Made by a program: the position numbers and the translations under genes. Shown in pieces: positions 34,032 to 42,872 of a stretch of 64,000 nt of DNA. The stretch spans positions 1-64,000 of the forward strand of contig NZ_JASAOI010000048.1 of the NCBI RefSeq assembly GCF_029953285.1, written 5' to 3'. The stretch comes from Yinghuangia seranimata (GTDB lineage: Bacteria; Actinomycetota; Actinomycetes; Streptomycetales; Streptomycetaceae). Under the pieces are notes generated by a model. The model saw only the letters and a program-made list of their open reading frames with translations. It made no database searches and had not been told where the DNA came from. The first letter of the stretch is position 1; each line of letters begins with the position of its first letter.

Positions 34032-34613
34032 ATGGCTGTGAGCCTCAGCAAGGGTGGCAACGTCTCGCTCACCAAGGAGGCCGCGGGCGGCACGCTGACC
34101 GCCGTCGTCGTCGGCCTCGGGTGGGACCTGCGCACCACCACCGGCGAGGACTTCGACCTCGACGCCAGCGCGATCGTCGTCGACGCGAGCGGCCGCGTCG
34201 CGTCCGACCAGCACTTCGTCTTCTTCAACAACACCTCGACGCCGGACGGCAGCGTGGTGCACACCGGCGACAACAAGACCGGTGAGGGCGAGGGCGACGA
34301 CGAGCAGATCAAGGTCAACCTGGCGGGGCTGCCGGCCGAGATCGACAAGATCGTCTTCCCGGTCTCCATCTACGACGCCGAGACCCGCCGCCAGTCCTTC
34401 GGCCAGGTCCGCAACGCGTACATCCGCATCGTGAACCAGGCCGACAACTCCGAGCTGGCCCGCTACGACCTCTCCGAGGACGCGTCGACCGAGACGGCGA
34501 TGCTGTTCGGCGAGATCTACCGCAACGGCGCCGAGTGGAAGTTCCGCGCGCTCGGCCAGGGCTACGCCTCCGGCCTCTCCGGCATCGCGAAGGACTACGG
34601 CGTCAACGTCTGA
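34032..34613 (+). CDS. terD: TerD-family protein
   Basis: 193 residues, a single full TerD domain: [15 protein letters not shown] at the start, [23 protein letters not shown] and [20 protein letters not shown], each split by other residues. The Asp-rich loops bind calcium in relatives. TerD proteins belong to the tellurite/stress-response Ter set and are abundant in actinobacteria, where they influence development and stress. It is cytoplasmic. ATG 34032 follows TCGGAGGG. It lies 224 nt upstream of a VWA-domain membrane protein; VWA and TerD proteins often share loci, so a common envelope or stress complex is plausible. Confidence 0.95.
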   Translation: MAVSLSKGGNVSLTKEAAGGTLTAVVVGLGWDLRTTTGEDFDLDASAIVVDASGRVASDQHFVFFNNTSTPDGSVVHTGDNKTGEGEGDDEQIKVNLAGLPAEIDKIVFPVSIYDAETRRQSFGQVRNAYIRIVNQADNSELARYDLSEDASTETAMLFGEIYRNGAEWKFRALGQGYASGLSGIAKDYGVNV

Positions 34614-34630
34614 TCCACGCCGCTTTCCCG

Positions 34631-34664
34631 CCGCCCGGCCGCCGGTCCTCCGGCCGCCGGGCGG
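34631..34664 (+). terminator. Hairpin terminator after terD
   Basis: A 15-bp stem with one mismatch (34631-34645 with 34650-34664), loop TCCT, 18 nt after the terD stop codon. Confidence 0.75.
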
Positions 34665-34837
34665 TCGCGCGTTCCCGGGCTCCCAATCGAGGGAAATCCC
34701 CTCCCTCGACCCCCCGGATGCCGGAAGACTGGGGTTCCACGTGCACAGCGGGGGCGGCGGGCGGGAGGCCGGGGAGGTCGCGGGTCGCCCGGGGTCGCAA
34801 CGCCCGACCACCAGGAACCGTCGGAGGGGCTTAAGGC

Positions 34838-37171
34838 ATGCCGGTGACGAGAACCCAGGCGGACCGATGGCGCAGGTGCCTCCTCGCCTTCGTGTCCGCG
34901 CTCGTACTGCTCACATTCCTCGCGCCTAACGCGCACGCGGCGTCCAAACGCTCCATCATCCTGGTCGTCGACACCTCCGGGTCGATGCGCATGGGCGGCC
35001 GCATCGACGACGCCAAGACCGCGCTGCGCTCGGCGGTCGCGTCGCTGAACGACGGCGACGTGGTCGGCCTGCACCACTACGACGGCCCCTGCGGCGACGG
35101 CGGCGAGCAGCTGGTCCCGCCCGGCACCGGCAACCGCGACGAGCTGAACGCGAAGATCGCCACGCTGGAGCCCGGCGGCAGCACCCCGACGCCGGACGCG
35201 ATCCGCGCGGCCGCGGCGGAGTTCCCCAAGGACGACTCGCAGAAGATCATGATGCTGGTCTCCGACGGCCAGAGCTCCTGCGGCGACCCGTGCCCCGTGG
35301 TCAAGGACATCCAGCGCGACCTGGGCATCAAGTTCGTCGCCAACACCATCGGCTTCCAGACCGACGCGAGCGCCGAGGGCGAGCTGTCCTGCATCGCGAA
35401 CAGCACCGGCGGCAAGTACTTCTCCGCGGACGACGCCGACAGCATCAAGGAGGGCCTCAAGCAGGCGCTCAATCCCGTCGGCGACGACGTCTCGACGATC
35501 CTGAACGCCCTGCCGACCCCCGGCGACATCCCGCTCGACGCCAAGAGCGTCGGCAAGAGCGCCGGCCTCGCGGCGGCGCTGGTGCTGCTGATCGGCTTCC
35601 CCGCCGAGCTGTTCAACAAGACGTACGAGGAGAACGCCGAGCGCATCGGCCGCTGGTGGCGGCGGCGCGGCCGCGGTGCCGGACCGGCGGGGTCGGGTGG
35701 CCCGGGCGGCTCCGGCGGAGGAGGCGGCGGCGGGGGCGGGGGCGGCGACCCCTACCCGCCGGGCGGCGGTCCCGGCGGCGGTCTGTCCGGACACGCGCAC
35801 GGCGGCCCCGGCGGCCCGGCCGCGGCGTCCGGAGCGGAGTCCGGCGGCGGCGGTGGCGGCTACGGCACGGGCCCGGCCGGCGACGGATACGGCGGGGCGA
35901 GTGGCGGTGGCGGAGGCTTCTCCGGCGCGCACCACGCACACGGCACCGGCACCTTCGGTGCGGCCGGCGGCAGCGGCTCGTTCGCCGCGGCGGGCGGCTC
36001 CGGGTCGTTCGCGGTGGCGGGCGGTGTCCCCGGCGGCGCGTTCTGGACCTCGCGCTGGATCCTGCCGCTGTTCGTGCTGCTGAGCGCGATCCTGTCGACG
36101 TTCGTCGACCCCGACTCGGGCTTCGACGGCAAGACCGGCATCCTGCTGCTCGGCTTCGTCGTCGCGGCGCCGGTCGTCATCTTCGCCTACTCGTGGCCGG
36201 CCGAGCAGGTCGCCAAGCGCGCGTCACAGGTGCCGGCGTCGCTCAAGACCGCGCCCGGCGCGCTCGTGCTCGCGATCTTCTGCACGATGCTGTCGCGGCT
36301 CTCGGACTTCGTGCCCGGCTACGTGTTCGGCCTCGTGCTCGGCTACGTGGCGCTGCGCGAGCGTCGGCTCACCCGCGCCCAGGAGGGCCGCGGCGTGCTG
36401 TTCGGCGCGATCGCCGCGCTCGTCGTCTCGGTCGCGGCGTGGTTCGGGCTCGGCTTCATCCACGACAAGGCCACCGATGTCGGCGCCAACGTCGGTCTGG
36501 TGATCGCCGACACGGTGCTCGGCACCATCTTCATCATGGGCCTGGAGACGGTCATCTTCGGCCTCGTGCCGATCGGCTTCATGGACGGCGAGAAGCTGCG
36601 GAAGTGGAACCTGTGGATCTGGCTGGCCACTTACGCGGCGGCGATCCTGCTGTTCGTCCACGTCCTCGTGCTCAACTCCGGCGACAGCGGCTCGGACGAC
36701 AGCACGTCGCTCACCGCCGCGCTCGTGCTCTTCGCCGGGTTCGGGCTCGTCGCGGCGCTGTTCTGGGCCTGGTTCCGGTACGTGCCGGAAACCGCGCCGA
36801 CGCCGGTCGCGGCGGCGGTGCCGCCGCGTACGTTCGGCACGGTGCCGCCGCCCATGGCGCCTCCGCCGCCGGCGTACCAGCCGCCGACCGGCACGCAGCC
36901 GGCGTACGGGGCGACGCCCGCGCCGCCCACCTACGCGCCGCCGCCCGGGCAGCCCCCGGCGCAGCCGTACGTGCCGCCTCCCGCGCAGCCGCCGACGCCC
37001 GCGCCGCCGACCTACGCTCCCCCGCCCACGTACGCACCTCCGCCCACCTATGCGCCGCCGTCCGATCCGCCCACCCGTCTCCCCCCACCGCCCATATCTG
37101 AGTCGCTTCGCTCCCGCCCTCCTTTGCCACCCAGCGGCCCGCCGCCGGGCGCGGACCGCGACGACGACTGA
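34838..37171 (+). CDS. VWA-domain protein with Gly-rich linker, membrane helices and Pro-rich tail
   Basis: 777 residues. The signal peptide ends near AHA (32-34). A von Willebrand A domain follows (about 38-215) with an intact MIDAS DTSGSM at 45-50. One helix lies near 250-268. A Gly/Ser-rich low-complexity stretch spans about 280-405, then about seven helices (405-650), then a Pro/Tyr/Ala-rich tail with repeated PPTYAPP units. The architecture suggests an outside metal-dependent adhesion domain coupled to a polytopic membrane part. I know no named family for the whole. The start follows GGAGGGG. The last 40 residues contain a copy of the dispersed repeat. Confidence 0.88.
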   Translation: MPVTRTQADRWRRCLLAFVSALVLLTFLAPNAHAASKRSIILVVDTSGSMRMGGRIDDAKTALRSAVASLNDGDVVGLHHYDGPCGDGGEQLVPPGTGNRDELNAKIATLEPGGSTPTPDAIRAAAAEFPKDDSQKIMMLVSDGQSSCGDPCPVVKDIQRDLGIKFVANTIGFQTDASAEGELSCIANSTGGKYFSADDADSIKEGLKQALNPVGDDVSTILNALPTPGDIPLDAKSVGKSAGLAAALVLLIGFPAELFNKTYEENAERIGRWWRRRGRGAGPAGSGGPGGSGGGGGGGGGGGDPYPPGGGPGGGLSGHAHGGPGGPAAASGAESGGGGGGYGTGPAGDGYGGASGGGGGFSGAHHAHGTGTFGAAGGSGSFAAAGGSGSFAVAGGVPGGAFWTSRWILPLFVLLSAILSTFVDPDSGFDGKTGILLLGFVVAAPVVIFAYSWPAEQVAKRASQVPASLKTAPGALVLAIFCTMLSRLSDFVPGYVFGLVLGYVALRERRLTRAQEGRGVLFGAIAALVVSVAAWFGLGFIHDKATDVGANVGLVIADTVLGTIFIMGLETVIFGLVPIGFMDGEKLRKWNLWIWLATYAAAILLFVHVLVLNSGDSGSDDSTSLTAALVLFAGFGLVAALFWAWFRYVPETAPTPVAAAVPPRTFGTVPPPMAPPPPAYQPPTGTQPAYGATPAPPTYAPPPGQPPAQPYVPPPAQPPTPAPPTYAPPPTYAPPPTYAPPSDPPTRLPPPPISESLRSRPPLPPSGPPPGADRDDD
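37069..37121. repeat. Dispersed repeat copy 2, inside the VWA protein gene
   Basis: About 53 bp, close to 90% identical to 20341-20393. It is read here in the plus direction as part of the Pro-rich tail (TRLPPPPISESLRSRPP, residues about 745-761), in a different reading frame and opposite sense from copy 1. Confidence 0.75.
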
Positions 37172-37207
37172 GACCGTCGACCGGCACCGACGCACCACGC
37201 TGAACAG

Positions 37208-37235
37208 GAAGGGGTCGGCCTCGGCCGGCCCCTTC
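37208..37235 (+). terminator. Hairpin terminator after the VWA gene
   Basis: GAAGGGGTCGGCC (37208-37220) pairs with GGCCGGCCCCTTC (37223-37235) with one G-T pair and a TC loop, 36 nt after the stop codon. Confidence 0.7.
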
Positions 37236-37321
37236 GGCGTTCCCGGGAACCACCGGCCGAAAGTCGCCATCCGTATGAGGAAAGGGGAAAGCGGGCAAGG
37301 GAGTTCTCGGAGGGAATCACC

Positions 37322-37891
37322 GTGTCCACACTTCTGATCGTCATCGGAATCGCCGCCGCGGTCCTGCTCGCGGGCGCGGTCGCCGGGCGCCCCTACCTGC
37401 GGCGGCAGCACCTGCGCCGCCGCTTCGGCCCGGAATACGACCGCGCGCTGGGGCAGTTCGCGAGCCGCCGGGACGCCGAACGCAACCTGGTGGAACGCGA
37501 ACGCCGGTTCCGCGACCTGGACATCAGGCCGCTGCCGGCGGAGGCCAAGACCAAGTACGAAGCCGACTGGAACACCTTGATGGAACGGTTCGTCGAGGCG
37601 CCCGCCGACGCGGTCACGGCCGCCGACGAGCTCATCGCCCGCGTCATGCACGCACGCGGCTACCCGACGGGGGCGGCCGACAAGCCCATGGAGGTGCTGT
37701 CCGTCTCGCACGGCCACGCCCTCGACCGGTACCGGCAGGCGCAGGAGATCGGACGGCTCAGCGGTGCGGGCAAGGCCTCGACCGAGGACCTGCGCCAAGC
37801 CCTGCTGCACCACCGCACGCTCTTCCTCGCCCTGCTCGGCCGCGCCCCGGACGCAGCGTCACCCGCCCGTGAGACATCCCGTGAGAGCTGA
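37322..37891 (+). CDS. Small membrane-anchored protein of unknown function
   Basis: 189 residues. An N-terminal helix (about 3-22) anchors a mostly helical soluble domain rich in Arg and Glu. Recognisable blocks are FGPEYDRALGQFASRRDAER and RFRDLDIRPLPAEAKTKYEADW, followed by ADAVTAADELIARVMHARGYP; the first and second are separated in the protein. Similar proteins are common near VWA or stress genes in actinobacteria, always as hypotheticals in my knowledge. GTG 37322 follows GGAGGG. It is paired with the next gene at a 10-nt gap, and they share a motif style (YRQAQEI against LLRYRAALD), so they may interact. Confidence 0.75.
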   Translation: MSTLLIVIGIAAAVLLAGAVAGRPYLRRQHLRRRFGPEYDRALGQFASRRDAERNLVERERRFRDLDIRPLPAEAKTKYEADWNTLMERFVEAPADAVTAADELIARVMHARGYPTGAADKPMEVLSVSHGHALDRYRQAQEIGRLSGAGKASTEDLRQALLHHRTLFLALLGRAPDAASPARETSRES

Positions 37892-37901
37892 GGTTCCCGG
37901 C

Positions 37902-38369
37902 ATGACATCGACCGACAAGCCCGCCGACGACCTCGTCGTCGAGCGCGACGACCGCGACCGCGCGGCCCGCCAGGCCCGGGTCACCGAGAAGACCGGCTCC
38001 GCACTGCGGCCACCGGCCGGTTCCATCCCCGCCCCGGCCCGCCCGGCGTCGGCCGCGGGGTCGGCCGCGGGGTCGGCCCAGGCCGCCCCGCCCGCCGTGC
38101 CGGACGGCCTGGCACCGCTGTTCGGCAAGGGCATGGCCGACAACTTCCGCAAGCGGCTACGGGAGACGAACGCCCTGTTCGTCGAGGACCCCGCCGGCGC
38201 GGTGTCGCGCGCTGACACGCTGCTCGACGAGGCCGTCCAGCAGTTGACCGCCGCTCTGACCAAACGCCGCGAAGAACTCGCCCGGCAACGCCAGGGCGGC
38301 GACACGGAGCAGCTGAGGCTGGCGCTCCTGAGGTACCGGGCCGCACTGGACTCCGTCATCTCGCAGTAG
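37902..38369 (+). CDS. Small soluble protein of unknown function
   Basis: 155 residues. The first 70 residues are charged, then Ala/Pro-rich and probably disordered. The C-terminal 85 residues form a helical domain with FGKGMADNFRKRLRETNALF, DPAGAVSRADTLLDEAVQQL and EQLRLALLRYRAALDSVI. The pattern DPAGAVSRAD resembles APADAVTAAD of the upstream protein, so the two share a domain type. There is no signal peptide or catalytic motif. ATG 37902 has GAGG nine bases upstream; GTG 37881 is a possible alternative. It is the last gene before a strong terminator. Confidence 0.72.
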   Translation: MTSTDKPADDLVVERDDRDRAARQARVTEKTGSALRPPAGSIPAPARPASAAGSAAGSAQAAPPAVPDGLAPLFGKGMADNFRKRLRETNALFVEDPAGAVSRADTLLDEAVQQLTAALTKRREELARQRQGGDTEQLRLALLRYRAALDSVISQ

Positions 38370-38381
38370 CGTCCGCCGACC

Positions 38382-38412
38382 GGGTCCGGCCCGCCCGACG
38401 CGGGCCGGACCC
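38382..38412. terminator. Bidirectional hairpin terminator
   Basis: A 13-bp perfect stem (38382-38394 with 38400-38412), loop CCGAC, between the convergent small protein and hydrolase genes. Confidence 0.88.
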
Positions 38413-38419
38413 GTGCGTG

Positions 38420-39193
38420 TCAGGTCAGGAAGTCCGTCAGCAACGGCCGGACCGCCTCGGCCGCTTCGACGATCACCAGGTGGGCCGAGTCCTCGACGAC
38501 CTCCAGCCGGGCCCCCGGAACGCCCGCGGCGACCTCGGTCGGCAGCGGGAGCGGGGTCGACGGGTCCCGGCCCGCGGCCACGACCAGGGTCGGGGTGCGG
38601 ATGTCCGCCAGGCGGTCCCGCACGTCGTAGCCGACGATCGCCTCGCAGCTCGCGGCGTAGCCCTCCGGGGACGCCGCCCGCAGCATCGCCAGCGTGTCGG
38701 CCGCCGTCTCCGGCTCGCGGGACGCGAACTCCGGGGTGTACCAGCGGCCGAGGACGGTCTCGGCGACCGCGTCCATGCCCTCGGCCCGTACCAGCGCGGC
38801 GCGTTCGTGCCACGCCTCGGGTTCGCCGAGTCGGGCGCCGCTGCACAGCACCACGAGGCGGTCGAGCCGGTCTGGGGCGTCCAGCGCCAGGGTGAGGCCG
38901 ACCGCGCCGGCCAGCGAGATGCCCGCGTAGCGGAACCGGGCGACGCCGAGCCCGTCGAGCAGCGCCAGGACGTCGGCGGCGAGGTCGGACATCGTCGGGC
39001 TCCCCGGCGGCAGCGGCGAGGCGCCGTGGCCGCGGGTGTCGAACCGGACGACACGGTGGGTCGCGGTGAGCGTCGGCAGCAGCCGGTCCCAGACGCGCAT
39101 GTCCGCGCCGAGGGGTGCGCCGAGCACGAGGACGGGCGCGTCGGGGGAGCCGTCGTCGGGGCCGTCGACGCGGTGGTTCAGGGCGGCGGTCAT
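38420..39193 (-). CDS. Alpha/beta hydrolase (PcaD-like)
   Basis: 257 residues. The order matches 3-oxoadipate enol-lactonase-type hydrolases: oxyanion-hole strand VLVLGAPLGADMRVWD, RFDTRGHGAS, nucleophile elbow YAGISLAGAVG with Ser, the acid region LVVAAGRDPSTPLP and a terminal His in DSAHLVIVE. PcaD opens the enol-lactone in the beta-ketoadipate pathway, but no other pca genes are present here, so the substrate is uncertain. ATG 39193 has AAAGG and removes a non-homologous extension. It is divergent from an SRPBCC gene across 122 nt. Confidence 0.88.
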   Translation of the reverse strand: MTAALNHRVDGPDDGSPDAPVLVLGAPLGADMRVWDRLLPTLTATHRVVRFDTRGHGASPLPPGSPTMSDLAADVLALLDGLGVARFRYAGISLAGAVGLTLALDAPDRLDRLVVLCSGARLGEPEAWHERAALVRAEGMDAVAETVLGRWYTPEFASREPETAADTLAMLRAASPEGYAASCEAIVGYDVRDRLADIRTPTLVVAAGRDPSTPLPLPTEVAAGVPGARLEVVEDSAHLVIVEAAEAVRPLLTDFLT

Positions 39194-39315
39194 GGGGTGC
39201 CTTTCGGGTGTGCCGCGGGTGCGGGGCCGCACGGGGTGCGGTCCTTGCCGTTGAGAGTCTGACGGGTCGTCAATAACCTGGCGGTCCGTTCCTTCCCAGC
39301 CTCCGGAGGCCCCCG

Positions 39316-39825
39316 GTGAAGTACACGCTCCGTGCCGAACCGATCGAGTTCGTGCAGACCGCGCCGCGCCGCCGGGCCTGGTCGGCGGACCTCGCCGCGT
39401 CGCCGAAGCAGGTCTTCGCCGCGCTGACCGACGAGCCGGCGACGTGGACCGGCTGGTTCCCGAACTTCAAGGGCGGGCGGTTCCTGTCCGAGGCGCCGGA
39501 GGGCGCGCAGCCCTACGGGGTCGGCGCGCGCCGCGAGATCCGCCTGGTCAAGCCGGTGGTGTTCCACGAGACGATCATGGCGTGGGAGGAGCCGAGCCGG
39601 TGGGCGTACCGGGTCGACTCGGCGACCGTGCCGATGTTCAAGGCGCTGATCGAGGAGTGGACGATCGAGGAGCGCGGCACCGGCTCGCGCGTGACCTGGA
39701 CGTTCGCGGTCGACCCCAAGGCGGTCATCGCGCTGACGCTGCGGTTCGCGCCGTTCCTCATCAGCTCGACGTTCTACCGCGCGATGCGCAACCTCGACCG
39801 CAAGCTGGCCCCCATAGCCGCCTGA
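39316..39825 (+). CDS. SRPBCC / polyketide cyclase-like protein
   Basis: 169 residues of a START-like helix-grip fold: SADLAASPKQVFAALTDEPA, then WTGWFPNFKGGRF, and VTWTFAVDPKAVIALTLRF near the C-terminal helix. Such proteins bind hydrophobic ligands; some are cyclases, others carriers. The ligand is unknown. GTG 39316 has GGAGG upstream. The gene ends 6 nt from the end of the convergent P450 gene, so transcription terminates inside or past the neighbour. Confidence 0.88.
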   Translation: MKYTLRAEPIEFVQTAPRRRAWSADLAASPKQVFAALTDEPATWTGWFPNFKGGRFLSEAPEGAQPYGVGARREIRLVKPVVFHETIMAWEEPSRWAYRVDSATVPMFKALIEEWTIEERGTGSRVTWTFAVDPKAVIALTLRFAPFLISSTFYRAMRNLDRKLAPIAA

Positions 39826-39831
39826 AGCCGC

Positions 39832-41115
39832 CTATATCTCGTACGGCATGTGCTTGATGCCGTTGATGAAGCTGGAGCGCAGCCGCTCGGGCGGCCCGGT
39901 CATGCGGACGGCCGGGTACCGGCCGAGGAGTTCGCGGAACATGATGGTGATCTCGCGGCGGGCCAGGTGCGCGCCGAGGCAGAAGTGCGGCCCGGGACCG
40001 CCGTACCCGACGTGCGGGTTCGGGTCGCGGGTGATGTCGAAGCGCTCCGGGTCGGCGAACACCGCCGCGTCACGGTTGGCCGACCAGTAGTACAGGAGCA
40101 GCTTGTCCCCGGCGTCGATCGGCTGCCCGCCCAGCACGGTGTCGCACGTGGCGGTGCGGCGCATCCACACCACCGGGGAGGCCAGCCGCACGACCTCCTC
40201 GACCGCGGTCGGGGTGTGGCGCTCGAAGTCGCCGAGCCACAGCGCGCGCTGGTCGGGGTTCGCGGTGAGCAGCCGCAGGCCGTGCGATATCGCGTTGCGG
40301 GTGGTCTCGTTGCCCGCGACGACGAGCAGGATGAAGAACGAGGCCAGTTCGTCGGCGGTCAGCCGCTCGCCGTCGATGTTGGCGTTGACCAGGGCCGAGA
40401 TGACGTCGTCGGCCGGGTTGTCGGTGCGGTAGGCGCCCAGTTCGGTGAGCAGACCCGCGAGTTCGCCGCCCGCGGTGAGCAGGACGGTCAGGTGGTCGGC
40501 GTCCTCGGGGACGTACTCGGGGTCGGCGACACCGATGATCGTGTTGGTGCGGTCGAGGACGAAGCCGTAGTCCTTCTCCGGGACGCCCATCATGTCGCAG
40601 ATGACCTTGAGCGGCAGCCGCGCCGCGACGTCGGTCACGAAGTCTCCCGTGCCGGTGGCCGCGAGGTCGTCGACGACGCGCGCGGCGGCGGTCTCCACGT
40701 CCTGCTCGAACTTCTTGATCATGCGCGGGGTGAAGGCGCGCGAGACGATGCGCCGCAGGCGGTGGTGCCGCGGGTCGTCCATCTCGATCATCGAGCCGAA
40801 GAACTCCGCGAACTCGGTCGGGAAGTCCGGCACGTGCGTGGCGCCCTGGCCCGAGCAGAACACCTCGGGGTTGCGGCTCGCCTCGACCACGTCGGCGTGC
40901 CGGGTCACCGCCCAGTAGCCGGGCCCGGCGGGCAGCGGGCTGGCCGGTTCGGGGTAGTACGCCAGCGGCCACTCGGCGCGCAGCCGTGCGAAGCCGGCCT
41001 CGCGGTCCTCGTACGGCGCGGCCCAGAACTCCATGTCGGACAGGTTCACCCAGTCCGGCGCGGCCTTGGGCCGCGCCCCGTCGGCCTGTGCTGCGGGCCC
41101 TTCGGTGACCGCCAT
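39832..41115 (-). CDS. Cytochrome P450, CYP125/CYP142/CYP124-like
   Basis: 427 residues. The I-helix VVAGNETTRNAISHG, the K-helix EEVVR and the heme loop GPGPHFCLGAHLARRE with Cys379 are intact. The N-terminal block WVNLSDMEFWAAPYEDRE and the AGNETTRN variant are typical of P450s that oxidise the terminal methyl of sterol or branched-chain lipids. That substrate class is an inference. ATG 41115 follows a weak GGGGG element. An SDR gene lies upstream on the same strand with a 159-nt gap. Confidence 0.93.
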   Translation of the reverse strand: MAVTEGPAAQADGARPKAAPDWVNLSDMEFWAAPYEDREAGFARLRAEWPLAYYPEPASPLPAGPGYWAVTRHADVVEASRNPEVFCSGQGATHVPDFPTEFAEFFGSMIEMDDPRHHRLRRIVSRAFTPRMIKKFEQDVETAAARVVDDLAATGTGDFVTDVAARLPLKVICDMMGVPEKDYGFVLDRTNTIIGVADPEYVPEDADHLTVLLTAGGELAGLLTELGAYRTDNPADDVISALVNANIDGERLTADELASFFILLVVAGNETTRNAISHGLRLLTANPDQRALWLGDFERHTPTAVEEVVRLASPVVWMRRTATCDTVLGGQPIDAGDKLLLYYWSANRDAAVFADPERFDITRDPNPHVGYGGPGPHFCLGAHLARREITIMFRELLGRYPAVRMTGPPERLRSSFINGIKHMPYEI

Positions 41116-41274
41116 GGCGTGACCCCCGTCCGGATCGGCTTGGAGGCTCCAGCGAACCACGAACCCCGGTGGCCGGACCAGGGGTTGCCTTCCATCGTGG
41201 GTAGCCGCACAACGTTCGCACACGGGTTCGGGCGGGCGTCCCCGGCCGACCCGGGGGCGCCCGCCCGACGCCCG

Positions 41275-42036
41275 TCACGTCGTCGGCTGACCGCCGTTGA
41301 CCTGCCACGTCTGCCCGGTGATCCACTCCGCCTCGCGCGACGCCAGGAAGACGCAGACCGCGCCGATGTCCTCGGGGGTGCCGAGCCGCCCGACCGGTAT
41401 GGCCTTGGCCATCGCGGCGGTCTTGTCGGCCTGCCGCCCGCTCGCCGCCGGGTCGATCAGGCCCACCGCCACCGAGTTCGCGGTGATGCCGTCGCGCGCG
41501 TGTTCCATGGCCAGGTGGCGGGTGAACGCGATGGCGCCGCCCTTGGCCGCGCCGTACAGCGACACCCCGAAGCCGAGGCCCTGCACGCCCGCGCCGGACG
41601 CGATGGTGATGATCCGGCCGTACCTGCGCGCGCACATGCCGTCGAGCACGGCGCGCGTGGTGTTCATGACGCCGAACAGGTTCACCTCGGCGAACCGCTG
41701 CCACTCGGCGGGGTCGGCGTCCCGGAACCGGGTGGGCCGGAAGCCCTCGGCCCCGCCGTTCCCGGCGTTGTTGACGAGGATGTCGACGGGCGCCGCACGG
41801 CGCTCGAACCCGCGCACCGCGGGACCTGCCGCGGCCCGGTCGGTGACGTCGAACGGCAGCACGTGCGCCGCGCCGCCCGCCGCGCGGATCCGCTCCACCA
41901 CCGCCTCGGCCCGCTCCGCCACGACGTCGTTGACCGCGACAACGGCGCCCTGGCGCGCCATCAGCTCGGCTATGCCCGCTCCGACGCCCTGCCCCGCCCC
42001 GGTCACCAGGGCGGTCCTGCCCTCCAGTTCGAACAC
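41275..42036 (-). CDS. SDR-family NAD(P)-dependent oxidoreductase
   Basis: 253 residues of a classical short-chain dehydrogenase. The cofactor loop is TGAGQGVG, VNDV follows strand 2 (Asp suggests NAD preference), NNAG is in strand 4, and the catalytic set is Ser in IASGAG plus YGAAK. The C-terminus AEWITGQTWQVNGG is the family ending. It probably oxidises or reduces a hydroxy/keto group in the lipid-like pathway suggested by the P450 downstream. GTG 42036 is chosen because GGGAGG precedes it; GTG 42042 is nearby. It is divergent from a MarR gene. Confidence 0.92.
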   Translation of the reverse strand: MFELEGRTALVTGAGQGVGAGIAELMARQGAVVAVNDVVAERAEAVVERIRAAGGAAHVLPFDVTDRAAAGPAVRGFERRAAPVDILVNNAGNGGAEGFRPTRFRDADPAEWQRFAEVNLFGVMNTTRAVLDGMCARRYGRIITIASGAGVQGLGFGVSLYGAAKGGAIAFTRHLAMEHARDGITANSVAVGLIDPAASGRQADKTAAMAKAIPVGRLGTPEDIGAVCVFLASREAEWITGQTWQVNGGQPTT

Positions 42037-42202
42037 ACGCACCTCCCGCTCCGGGCCGGAGCCAACCACTGCCCTCCCACGGAGTCAATGGTGGAGTCAA
42101 TCAAGTGAATGAGGTCATGCGGACCGCGCTCGAGTGACGGGGGCATCGTCTTCGGACGTAGACTTCCCGGCACCGCACGGTCCCGTACGGTGCGTCCCGA
42201 CC

Positions 42203-42793
42203 ATGATCGCCGACGCTCGGTCCCCCTACGCGAGCGCCCGGCCCGACACGAACGCGGGAGTGAGCGTCCCCTTGCAGCCCCCGGACGACCGACAGCACAC
42301 CGCGCCACCCGACCGGCTCGCGTCCCAGCGCCGGGTCCAGGGCGCCGTCGAACGCCTGCTGCGGCTCCAGCAGAGCCGCCGCGTACACGGTGAACTGATG
42401 ACCGCCGCCCGGGCGACCATGTCGCAGCCCGCCGTGATCCTGCTGTCGCGGCTGCAGTCCGACGGCGGCATGACGATCGGCGAACTCGCCCGCCGCACCC
42501 ACATGGACATGTCGCTGGTCAGCCGCGAGCTGCGCAAGCTCGAGACCGAGGCGCTGGTCACGCGCACCACCGACGCCAACGACGGACGCGTGACCCGGGT
42601 CGGGTTGACCCCGAAGGGCCGCGGCATCGTCCGGCGGCTGCGCAACGTCCGCGACAAGCACATCCTCGACGTGCTGTCGGCCTGGTCGCCGGAGGAACTC
42701 GCCGCGCTCGGCGACCTGATGACGCGGTTCGTCGACGATCTGCAGACCGTGCGGTACAGGGACGCGGACTCGGACGGCGGGACGGCAGGCTGA
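42203..42793 (+). CDS. MarR-family transcriptional regulator
   Basis: 196 residues from ATG 42203. The winged helix-turn-helix core is at about 75-165: ILLSRLQSDGGMTIGELARR, then MDMSLVSRELRKLETEALV and the wing TTDANDGRVTRVGLTPKG, typical for MarR. The first 40 residues are disordered, so GTG 42260 is a real alternative start. The gene is divergent from the SDR/P450 genes, with paired GGAGTCAAT repeats (42080-42100) and an imperfect GC-rich inverted repeat next to its start. Local control of the SDR is likely; the ligand is unknown. Confidence 0.88.
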   Translation: MIADARSPYASARPDTNAGVSVPLQPPDDRQHTAPPDRLASQRRVQGAVERLLRLQQSRRVHGELMTAARATMSQPAVILLSRLQSDGGMTIGELARRTHMDMSLVSRELRKLETEALVTRTTDANDGRVTRVGLTPKGRGIVRRLRNVRDKHILDVLSAWSPEELAALGDLMTRFVDDLQTVRYRDADSDGGTAG

Positions 42794-42872
42794 CCCGGGC
42801 CCGACGAGCCGGCCGAGGCCCGAGGGGCTGAGGGGCTGAGGGGCGGGTCCGCCCGGGCGCGCGGCCGGGCGG

